From NCBI GenBank assembly GCA_910587275.1, contig CAJUMD010000148.1, forward strand, positions 1-5,669: a stretch of 5,669 nucleotides of DNA, read 5' to 3'. Every line of letters begins with the position of its first letter. The stretch's first letter is position 1. The stretch is from an uncultured Kineothrix sp. Its GTDB lineage: Bacteria > Bacillota > Clostridia > Lachnospirales > Lachnospiraceae. Made by a program: the position numbers and the translations under genes. The notes under the pieces were generated by a model. The model saw only the letters and a list, made by a program, of their open reading frames with translations. It was not told where the DNA came from and did no database searches. Positions 1-5,669 of the stretch are shown one piece after another.

Positions 1-2504
1 TATATTAACATAGATTCCAAAAATATACAAATTATTTCACGACAGTTCCTAAGTACATGACGGATATAGCTTTTCGATACATGCGAAAAGTTACCCATTT
101 CCAATCTTCCAACTACCATCCGGTTCTTTCGCAGTACAAGGACGGGATGCAGCAGCAGGGCGTCACAAAGCACCTGCGTCCGTTTGGTGATTTTTCCTGC
201 CTGGCACATCATGTGGGTACTGTCAATTATGAATGCCGAGGAAATATGGCGTCTCAGTTTTTTCACCATTTTCACGATGTCATCTTTTGAAGCATGGTGT
301 TCTGCCATGAAAGCGGCGTACAACACAGACAATCCCATACTGCTGGAAAGATGACCGGAATCAATTACCGTGACGTTTTCAAAGGATTTGGCCGCTTCTA
401 CGGCATTGTAGTATCCATGGCTGACATGTTTGGCCATGGTAATGTGTATGACATTTTGGGCCTCGGTAAGTTTTTCCGCAAAAAAACGTTCATAATCTTC
501 TACGTCAGGAGGAAGGGAAACCCCGTTCTTTCCTTCGGCCATATGCTCCAGCAGCTCATCCGGTTTCAGTTCCACTTCATCCAGAAAACGTCCGTCATTC
601 GTGGCGACATAGTAAGGGCATACGGAAATGGAAAACTCTTTTTTGAGTGATTCCGGAAGGTCGCAGACGCTGTCCGTGGTAACGATTATGGATGTCCTTG
701 GCACCTGGTCAAAAATCATAATATCTTTTCCGATTTCGGTCTGGCTGGTTTCATCACTCAGCTTCACAAGCTCTTTTGGCAGAATACTCAGCACAGCCGC
801 TTCCAACAGTGCGCCGCTGACCGGTTTTGCCAGATAACCGCTGAAGCCTTCCTTACGGTAAAGCAGTTGGTTGTCGCTTCCGGCGTTGGCGGTAAGCGCA
901 ATAACGGGAACATCCTGACATAATCCGCCGGGTTGTGTACGCAGCGCATGGAGACATTCGATACCGTTCATCTCCGGCATCATATGATCCATCAAAATAG
1001 CATCATAATGCTGGGTTTGCGCCAGTTTCAGGCATTCTGCCCCGCTGGAGGCCGTGTCGATTTGAAGTTTGGTATCCGAAAGCAGCTTGCATACCACCAA
1101 AAGGTTCATGTCATTGTCATCCACTACGAGCAGGCGTGCCTCCGGCGCCTCAAAACTCTGTTTGTATTGTTCCCCTTCATGGGTTCTGATACGGGAAGCA
1201 AGGGTAAAGGTTCCGAGCTCTTTTTCATCCACAATATCCTGTTCCAGCGTTACAATGAAGGTGGAGCCCTTTGTATAAACACTGTTGACGCTGATTTCCC
1301 CGCCCATCAGCTCCACAAGCTGCCGGACAATGTTAAGTCCCAGGCCGGTGCCTTCGATGTGGCGGTTCTTTTCTTCGTCCACCCTCTTAAACGCATTGAA
1401 CAGGTAAGGGATGTTTTCCTTTTTTACGCCCTGGCCGGTATCCGCCACGGAATACCAAACCCGCACCCGGTTCACGGCCAGCCGTTCACACCGGATGGAA
1501 AGTTTAATATAGCCCTCGCTGGTGTATTTTACCGCATTATTTAAAAGGTTGATTAGTACCTGTTTGATGCGCACTTCATCGCCACAGAGCATACTCGGGA
1601 TTGAGGAATCTACCTGAAGCCGGAATTCCAGCCCTTTCTGCTTTGTTTTAATCCATATCATGTTGACAATATCCGAAAAAAGCCTTCCGGTCTCATAGGA
1701 TACGTTTATGATTTCCATTTTCCCGGACTTAATCTTGGATAAGTCCAAAATGTCATTGATGAGGGTAAGCAGCATTTTGCTGGCGCCCTGGATATTCCTT
1801 GCGTTATCTGCAATTTCTTCGGAAATATCTCCCCGCAGAATCATTTCATTCAGCCCGATGATGGTATTGATGGGGGTACGTATTTCATGACTCATGCTGG
1901 AGAAAAAATGATTTTCCGCCCGGTTTAACTCCTCAATTTCCTTTTTCTGCTCTATGGTAAGTTTGTTTTCCTTTTCGTACAGATTATTTTGGAATAAAAG
2001 CAGCACACTGGTCAGGATACCTGCCAGAATTACGGAACGTGCGGAATCAAAATAGGACTGTGCCACCGTGTTCGGCACCACAGATTCCGGATAATGGTAG
2101 GCGACGTAATAGCAAAGCAGCGTTTCAATCGTGCAGAGCAGGAAAAAAATCCATCTTCTCCTTCCCGACAAAGTGACGGTTATGTAAAGAAAACAAAGCA
2201 CGAACCATTCCGGCGCTCCGCCGTAAAGCCCTCCTGCCGTAAAGAAGCTGACCGGAAAGAGCAGAAGCAGCAGTATTGCAACGGCCATGGCCCCGGCGTC
2301 AATACGTTCCTTTTGAATGCTGATTTTTACGGCTGCCACCATGTAGATAAGACTGAATGGCAGTATAATAAGATTGGCCTTGTATCTGCTCAGAAACAGT
2401 ATAAAAACCAATGCAATCATGCTGATACCCGTGACCAGCCGGAACATACGTTCCTGAAGACTGACCCTATGGTCAAAGATTATTTCAAACCATTTTTTGA
2501 ACAC
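1..2504 (-). CDS. Membrane hybrid histidine kinase/receiver with C-terminal DegV domain (3' end beyond window)
   Basis: An open frame of 834 codons runs without a stop to the left edge, so the C-terminus is missing. Seen: six hydrophobic helices (about residues 22-38, 43-60, 72-90, 98-113, 117-135, 155-172); a charged linker; HisKA with phospho-acceptor His206 in SHEIRTP; HATPase with N-box N319/N323, G1 DTGQG at 355-359 and G2 GTGLGL at 385-390; a receiver with acidic pair D462/D463, acceptor D506 in MDHMMP, T538 and K560-P561; then from about 605 a DegV domain opening with TDSVCDLP (610-617). About 230 residues of DegV are present; the family usually has about 280. The start is GTG at 2504: AGGAGG lies 9 nt upstream, the next upstream in-frame codon of note is a stop at 2555-2553, and the nearby ATG and TTG are out of frame and close at once. 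Role: inner-membrane sensor kinase autophosphorylating on His206 and passing phosphate to D506; DegV proteins bind fatty acids. That DegV senses or delivers a lipid here is inference. Kinase and receiver assignment is very sure, DegV nearly so. Confidence 0.93.
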   Translation of the reverse strand, partial: MFKKWFEIIFDHRVSLQERMFRLVTGISMIALVFILFLSRYKANLIILPFSLIYMVAAVKISIQKERIDAGAMAVAILLLLLFPVSFFTAGGLYGGAPEWFVLCFLYITVTLSGRRRWIFFLLCTIETLLCYYVAYHYPESVVPNTVAQSYFDSARSVILAGILTSVLLLFQNNLYEKENKLTIEQKKEIEELNRAENHFFSSMSHEIRTPINTIIGLNEMILRGDISEEIADNARNIQGASKMLLTLINDILDLSKIKSGKMEIINVSYETGRLFSDIVNMIWIKTKQKGLEFRLQVDSSIPSMLCGDEVRIKQVLINLLNNAVKYTSEGYIKLSIRCERLAVNRVRVWYSVADTGQGVKKENIPYLFNAFKRVDEEKNRHIEGTGLGLNIVRQLVELMGGEISVNSVYTKGSTFIVTLEQDIVDEKELGTFTLASRIRTHEGEQYKQSFEAPEARLLVVDDNDMNLLVVCKLLSDTKLQIDTASSGAECLKLAQTQHYDAILMDHMMPEMNGIECLHALRTQPGGLCQDVPVIALTANAGSDNQLLYRKEGFSGYLAKPVSGALLEAAVLSILPKELVKLSDETSQTEIGKDIMIFDQVPRTSIIVTTDSVCDLPESLKKEFSISVCPYYVATNDGRFLDEVELKPDELLEHMAEGKNGVSLPPDVEDYERFFAEKLTEAQNVIHITMAKHVSHGYYNAVEAAKSFENVTVIDSGHLSSSMGLSVLYAAFMAEHHASKDDIVKMVKKLRRHISSAFIIDSTHMMCQAGKITKRTQVLCDALLLHPVLVLRKNRMVVGRLEMGNFSHVSKSYIRHVLRNCREIICIFLESMLI

Positions 2505-2513
2505 AATCCATTT

Positions 2514-2519
2514 CCTCCT
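2514..2519 (-). promoter_or_regulatory. Ribosome binding site deciding the GTG start
   Basis: AGGAGG lies 9 nt before GTG at 2504-2502. An ATG at 2511-2509 is only 2 nt from it and opens an 8-codon frame ending in TGA; a TTG at 2506 also hits a stop after 8 codons. Only the GTG frame leads into the long kinase reading frame, so the site settles a non-ATG start. Confidence 0.8.
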
Positions 2520-2526
2520 GATACCG

Positions 2527-2551
2527 GCCCCGCTGCCGCCTGCAGCGGGAC
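2527..2551 (-). promoter_or_regulatory. Intercistronic GC-rich stem-loop upstream of the DegV-kinase gene
   Basis: In the 82-nt gap between the two kinase genes, CCCGCTGC (2549-2542) pairs perfectly with GCAGCGGG (2536-2529) around the loop AGGCG. A U-G and a G-C pair extend the stem to 10 bp. It ends 7 nt before the Shine-Dalgarno of the downstream gene. With no U-run after it, it is unlikely to be an intrinsic terminator. It could shield the mRNA or tune translation or stability of the third gene relative to the first two (inference). Confidence 0.55.
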
Positions 2552-2586
2552 ATCATCTTGAAATGTGGGCATGACGGGTCATGAAA

Positions 2587-5115
2587 TTATAATCCTTCCA
2601 TGCTTCCACAGACTTCTCTGTACATATCCAAAAGTATTGGGTGATTTTTTCTGATATATTCTTCGTTCCCGTTTTTTCCTGCCTGCTCCAGTTCTTTTGC
2701 CCGGGCCGAAAGCTGCTCTGCACCGATTGTTAAAGCGGTACTTTTCAGGGCATGGACTTTAATCGCGTAATCCCCCCAATTGGCAGCTTCATACAGGGAA
2801 ATAAGTTCGTTCTCCTTATCCGCTGCCTGGGTATGGAACATCCGCAGCATTTCCAAATAGAAATCCTCATCCCCGCAGCAGTAATCCATTCCCATTTGTA
2901 TGTTGATTCCGGCTTTGCTCAGGGCAGCGTAAGGCTGGTCTTCCATTTGTCCAGGAACCGCAGCTTCTTGGGAATGTGCGGCATCCGGTATTTCCGTTTC
3001 GGGGGAAGAAGGGGGAAGGAAGGTACCTTCCGGTGTCTCTGCCCCTGCCGTACTCCCATTGTGCCGGATGCTGCGTTCCGGCAGCACCCGGCGTAGCACC
3101 CGTTCCAACACGGAGCGCTCGATGGGTTTAGGGATAAATTCCGTAAAGCCTTCGCTTTTGAACATTTCCCTTGCCCCGCTGATGGTATTGGCGGTTAAGG
3201 CAATGACCGGCAGGTCCTGGTACATTCCGTTGTTGATTTCACGGATACGCCGCAGAGTTTCCACGCCGTCAAAACCCGGCATCATATGATCCAAAAATAC
3301 AAGGTCATAAGAGGTATGGCGGCATTGTTCCACGGCAGCCCTTCCGCTCAGGCAGGTATCCACTTTTATGCCGTAACTGCCAAGGACGCCTTTTGCCACT
3401 ACCAGATTCATTTCTTCATCGTCTACGGCAAGCGCCCGGATTCCTTCACAGGAAAACAGTCTGCGGGCTGTATTCGGCAATTTTTCCGAGCCGTTTTCGT
3501 CAGTCTGTCCGTTCAGGATATTAACGATGGAAAGAGAAAAAAACGGTTTACGGATTACCAGTATCCTGCTGTTGCTTCCCGGAACGAATTTCCTGCCGGC
3601 AATCACGATGACCGGCAGGGTCCTGGCCAGTTCCTCATAGTAGGAACGGTTTTCTTCATATTCTGTTTGTGCCATAAATATATGGGTCAGATGGTGTTCC
3701 CGCTGCAGTTTCTGCAGACCTTCAAAATTGTGGGCCTGATATCCCTCAACACCGAGTCCCTCCACCATATGTAAGATCATGTTGTCATAATACCGCCTGA
3801 CATCATCACTGTTATATCTCTCCGGCCTGAAATAGCATGCAATGCAAAATTGATTCGGATTGTAAATTTCCATGGACGGTGTGTTATCCTCCACGCCCTG
3901 TGGAATGATGATGTGTGCCTGTAGTCCCTGCTGCTCTTTACTGTCAAAATGGATGAAACCGCCCATGGAATGGAGAAGACCGCGTGCAATGGGAATGCCG
4001 AGCCCCAGTCCTCCCGCGTAACGGCGGCTTCCGGAATCCGCCTGGTAAAAATCAGCATACATCTGTTTAAGCTGGGATTGTGTCATACCGATGCCGGTAT
4101 CATAAATATCTATGACCAAATTAATTCCATAGCCTTCAGGGCGGAATCCGATACAGATATTGACGCCGCCTTCTTCCGTAAACTTAATGGAGTTTTCCAG
4201 AAGAATCTTAAGCACATGGGAAATTTTTTCCGCATCTCCCACCAAAACGGATGGAATCCTGGGATCTATATCAAACACCATTTCCAAATGGTTCCTGCTG
4301 CTTTGCACTGCCGTCATGGTAATTACGTCATTGATGACCGAAGTGAGGCTGTATTTTTCTCTTTCCGCAGTGAGCGTACCTTCCACTATTTCGGTATAAT
4401 CGAGAATGTTGTTGATTTGGCTGGAAAGACGCTTGCCTGCCAACTGTATGGACTGTATATCCTCATGAATTTCCGGTATATTTTTTTTATCCAGCGCTAC
4501 CTCGCTGATGCCGATTACCATATTGACAGGTGTGCGCAGTTCATGGGATACATTGGATAAAAAATCCGCATTCTGCCTTCCGGCAGCATCCAGTTGTGCC
4601 AATATGCTGCTGTATCGTTCTTTTTCTTCGGTTCTCCTGTTAATGCGGTATCTTACGATCGTTACCGCACCTGCCGCCACTGCCGTACCAATTCCCAAAT
4701 GTACTGCGTCCTGCACTCCCATGTGAAACGTGATGGTGTTTAAGAATAAGAAATGGTACAGTAGTTCCAGCACGTACAAGGAGGCTGCTATGTATAACAG
4801 CCCCTTTCGGTTTAGCAGGGAAAAGAGGAAGAACAGGATGCAGACTGCGGTAGGTATGTCAACAAGGCTGGTCGCATGCACCCCAAAGAAAAAAAACTCG
4901 CCCAGCATAAGTCCGGCGCACATGTTTTCATAAAGTTTTTCCGAGCCGATCCTCCCGATATGGAGCCACCACACAGCAAGACAGCCAAGACCGACCAGGG
5001 GAATCATCCACAGTTCCCAATTCATGACAAGCGTAATCAAAATCAGTATTATGCTGAAGCCGCTGACAACTCCGGCTATTAGCAGGTGCATACTTATCTG
5101 CGCTTCGTTTCTCAT
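2587..5115 (-). CDS. Membrane hybrid sensor histidine kinase with degenerate receiver, receiver and Hpt domains
   Basis: A complete 842-residue protein. Seen: six hydrophobic helices (about 9-30, 33-52, 64-82, 86-101, 104-127, 136-154) with only short loops; HisKA with His191 in SHELRTP; HATPase with N308 in the N-box, DTGIG at 339-343 and GGLGLG at 368-373; a receiver-like fold at about 420-535 that lacks the acidic pair and acceptor Asp but keeps RKP at 522-524; a full receiver at about 558-677 (D565/D566, acceptor D609 in LDHMMP, T641, K663-P664); a Pro/Ser/Glu-rich linker at about 680-730; and a C-terminal Hpt domain with His788 in VHALKST. Such tripartite kinases run a His-Asp-His-Asp relay. 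The only obvious partner for the final Asp is the small receiver encoded just upstream, whose TGA overlaps this ATG as ATGA, so translation is probably coupled. AAAGGAG lies 11 nt before the start. The stimulus is unknown; with almost no extracellular loop, sensing inside or at the membrane is likely (inference). Confidence 0.96.
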   Translation of the reverse strand: MRNEAQISMHLLIAGVVSGFSIILILITLVMNWELWMIPLVGLGCLAVWWLHIGRIGSEKLYENMCAGLMLGEFFFFGVHATSLVDIPTAVCILFFLFSLLNRKGLLYIAASLYVLELLYHFLFLNTITFHMGVQDAVHLGIGTAVAAGAVTIVRYRINRRTEEKERYSSILAQLDAAGRQNADFLSNVSHELRTPVNMVIGISEVALDKKNIPEIHEDIQSIQLAGKRLSSQINNILDYTEIVEGTLTAEREKYSLTSVINDVITMTAVQSSRNHLEMVFDIDPRIPSVLVGDAEKISHVLKILLENSIKFTEEGGVNICIGFRPEGYGINLVIDIYDTGIGMTQSQLKQMYADFYQADSGSRRYAGGLGLGIPIARGLLHSMGGFIHFDSKEQQGLQAHIIIPQGVEDNTPSMEIYNPNQFCIACYFRPERYNSDDVRRYYDNMILHMVEGLGVEGYQAHNFEGLQKLQREHHLTHIFMAQTEYEENRSYYEELARTLPVIVIAGRKFVPGSNSRILVIRKPFFSLSIVNILNGQTDENGSEKLPNTARRLFSCEGIRALAVDDEEMNLVVAKGVLGSYGIKVDTCLSGRAAVEQCRHTSYDLVFLDHMMPGFDGVETLRRIREINNGMYQDLPVIALTANTISGAREMFKSEGFTEFIPKPIERSVLERVLRRVLPERSIRHNGSTAGAETPEGTFLPPSSPETEIPDAAHSQEAAVPGQMEDQPYAALSKAGINIQMGMDYCCGDEDFYLEMLRMFHTQAADKENELISLYEAANWGDYAIKVHALKSTALTIGAEQLSARAKELEQAGKNGNEEYIRKNHPILLDMYREVCGSMEGL

Positions 5116-5477
5116 TTCCGGTCAAGCTCCTTTGCAATCCGCTGCAGTAAATCCTGTGGATAAAACGGTTTTTTCAAATAGTTGACTGCCCCGAGCCTGA
5201 TTGCGTTCAATACGTCATCCTCATCACCGGATGCAGTCAGGAAAATCACGGGAATTTCTTCCTCATAACTGTCTTTTAAACGCTCAAAGGTTTCAATACC
5301 GTCCATGCCCGGCATGGCAATGTCCAAAAGAATCAAGTCAACTTTTTCAAATCTAAGCAAATTAAGCGCATCTTCCCCGGATGACGCAAGAATTACATCA
5401 TACTGTTTTTCCAAAATCATTTTTGTCCTTTTCAGATTCATTGAATCATCATCTACTACCAAAACCCGTTTTTGCAT
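5112..5477 (-). CDS. Stand-alone CheY-like response regulator receiver
   Basis: A 121-residue protein consisting of one receiver domain only. Seen: acidic cluster D9/D10/D11 after the first strand (VLVVDDD), phospho-acceptor D52 in LLDIAMPG, the switch Thr at T81 in FLTAS, and K103-P104 in LKKPF. All catalytic positions are intact, so phosphorylation is expected. There is no DNA-binding or enzymatic output domain; the protein ends eight residues after the last predicted helix begins. The start is ATG at 5477, preceded by GGGAGG at 5490-5485 with a 7-nt spacer. It is the first gene of the cluster, downstream of the promoter at 5568-5540, and its TGA overlaps the next gene's ATG by four bases. 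Known: single-domain receivers act as phosphate shuttles, phosphate sinks or protein-protein switches. Inferred: it receives phosphate from the Hpt domain of the adjacent kinase. The true output target is not visible in this window. Confidence 0.95.
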   Translation of the reverse strand: MQKRVLVVDDDSMNLKRTKMILEKQYDVILASSGEDALNLLRFEKVDLILLDIAMPGMDGIETFERLKDSYEEEIPVIFLTASGDEDDVLNAIRLGAVNYLKKPFYPQDLLQRIAKELDRK

Positions 5478-5484
5478 ATGGCAA

Positions 5485-5490
5485 CCTCCC
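5485..5490 (-). promoter_or_regulatory. Ribosome binding site of the receiver gene
   Basis: GGGAGG lies 7 nt before the ATG at 5477-5475. It is a near-perfect match to the anti-Shine-Dalgarno sequence and supports this start over any downstream one. Confidence 0.75.
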
Positions 5491-5522
5491 TGATATTCTA
5501 AGAAATTTTAATCTTGGAATTT

Positions 5523-5537
5523 CATTGTAAAACAATG
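5523..5537. promoter_or_regulatory. Dyad over the predicted transcription start (possible operator)
   Basis: CATTGT-AAA-ACAATG is a perfect 6-bp inverted repeat with a 3-bp centre. It covers the predicted start site of the first promoter and the -10 of the alternative one, where a bound repressor would block transcription. No regulator gene is present in the window, and an AT-rich dyad of this size can occur by chance. Confidence 0.3.
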
Positions 5538-5539
5538 TG

Positions 5540-5568
5540 ACAATAAAATCAAATATTCACGTTGTCAA
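5540..5568 (-). promoter_or_regulatory. Sigma-A-type promoter for the three-gene cluster
   Basis: On the minus strand a perfect TTGACA lies at 5568-5563, a 17-nt spacer follows, and TATTGT (4 of 6 consensus) lies at 5545-5540. Transcription would start near 5533, giving a leader of about 56 nt before the receiver gene. A second pair overlaps it: TTGATT at 5552-5547, 17 nt, then TACAAT at 5529-5524 (5 of 6), which would start about 16 nt further downstream. Either or both may be used. The position just ahead of the first gene of the cluster supports the call; it is a sequence match only. Confidence 0.6.
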
Positions 5569-5580
5569 AAGATATGGAAA

Positions 5581-5645
5581 TCCGTAACATTTCAGGCTGA
5601 ACTGTTACTTTCTTCTGTAACAGTTCAGCCTTCCGGCTGAACGGA
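5581..5645. repeat. Array of four alternating inverted repeats (nested palindromes)
   Basis: The unit GTAACAGTTCAG occurs direct at 5584-5595 (one mismatch), inverted at 5597-5608, direct at 5617-5628, and as an inverted partial copy CTGAAC at 5637-5642. The strongest hairpin pairs GGCTGAACTGTTAC (5595-5608) with GTAACAGTTCAGCC (5617-5630): 14 perfect base pairs and an 8-nt loop. A competing hairpin pairs GTTCAGCC (5623-5630) with GGCTGAAC (5635-5642) around a TTCC loop. The two cannot form together because they share 5623-5630. The outer ends carry TCCG and CGGA. No T-run follows the stem on either strand, so it is not a textbook intrinsic terminator. It may be a terminator-like end of a neighbouring gene outside the window or an interspersed palindromic repeat. 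Confidence 0.7.
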
Positions 5646-5669
5646 ATTAAAAAGTTGTTGTAAAAATGA

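Noticed and set aside
974..991. An 18-bp sequence (with CATATG at its centre) repeated exactly at 3276-3293
   Set aside because: Both copies encode the same D-H-M-M-P phosphorylation motif of homologous receivers; protein conservation explains it.
2436..2447. Alternative start of the DegV kinase at an internal ATG (residue 20)
   Set aside because: Its upstream AGGAA is weak and only 3 nt away, whereas the GTG at 2504 has a perfect, well-spaced AGGAGG.
2527..2551. Intrinsic terminator between the two kinase genes
   Set aside because: The stem is strong and GC-rich, but no U-run follows; the sequence goes straight into the next ribosome binding site.
57..2561. Several plus-strand open frames opposite the DegV kinase (for example 933-1544 and 2094-2561)
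   Set aside because: They are antisense to a continuous minus-strand frame with clear kinase, receiver and DegV motifs, and their translations show no recognisable domain.
2570..2583. Dyad CATGACGGGTCATG just after the 842-residue kinase stop codon
   Set aside because: The arms are 6 bp with a 2-bp centre, it is not near a promoter, and it cannot form a stable RNA hairpin; too weak to call.
3018..3031. Perfect 14-bp palindrome GGAAGGTACCTTCC
   Set aside because: It lies inside the low-complexity linker coding region of the kinase with no regulatory context; probably chance.
2752..5082. Plus-strand open frames opposite the 842-residue kinase (for example 3286-3774 and 3949-4560) and short minus-strand frames at 3777-4058 and 4928-5137
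   Set aside because: All lie inside a well-supported coding frame, lack credible ribosome sites or domains, and look like shadows.
5643..5669. Start or end of another gene at the right edge
   Set aside because: Only 27 AT-rich bases remain, with no ribosome site or recognisable coding; nothing can be supported.

Overview
The window holds one minus-strand gene cluster: three two-component signalling genes read right to left, with a short upstream regulatory region at the right end. Strong AGGAGG/GGGAGG ribosome binding sites, a TTGACA-type sigma-A promoter, moderate base composition and the hybrid-kinase style (six-helix membrane sensor, HisKA, HATPase, receivers carrying a D-H-M-M-P phosphorylation motif) suggest a Gram-positive anaerobe of the Clostridia, most likely a Lachnospiraceae-type gut bacterium. 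That assignment is inference from style; there is no rRNA or taxonomic marker here.

Layout. (1) 5478-5669 is non-coding. It holds an array of alternating inverted repeats (about 5581-5645), then a good minus-strand promoter (-35 at 5568-5563, -10 at 5545-5540) with a second overlapping promoter-like pair and a dyad over the start-site region. (2) 5477-5112 encodes a 121-residue stand-alone CheY-like receiver. (3) 5115-2587 encodes an 842-residue membrane hybrid histidine kinase, 6TM-HisKA-HATPase-degenerate receiver-receiver-Hpt, whose start overlaps the previous stop as ATGA. (4) After an 82-nt gap with a GC-rich stem-loop and a perfect Shine-Dalgarno, a GTG codon at 2504 opens a second membrane hybrid kinase. 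It stays open for 834 codons and runs off the left edge. Its architecture is 6TM-HisKA-HATPase-receiver-DegV.

The third gene is the most interesting. A hybrid kinase/receiver chain is joined in frame to a DegV (EDD/FakB-like, fatty-acid-binding) domain, starting near residue 605 with the family's TDSxCDLP signature. DegV proteins are normally free-standing lipid carriers or fatty-acid kinase subunits, so the fusion suggests a physical link between a phosphorelay and lipid binding. The ligand-contact motifs of the family are only partly kept.

Together the three proteins contain two His kinase cores, three intact receivers, one degenerate receiver and one Hpt domain, but no DNA-binding or enzymatic output apart from DegV. 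The simplest model (inference) is a membrane phosphorelay: the Hpt of the second protein passes phosphate to the small receiver, and the DegV kinase is a second input or the effector arm. The long plus-strand open frames opposite these genes are antisense shadows and are not annotated.
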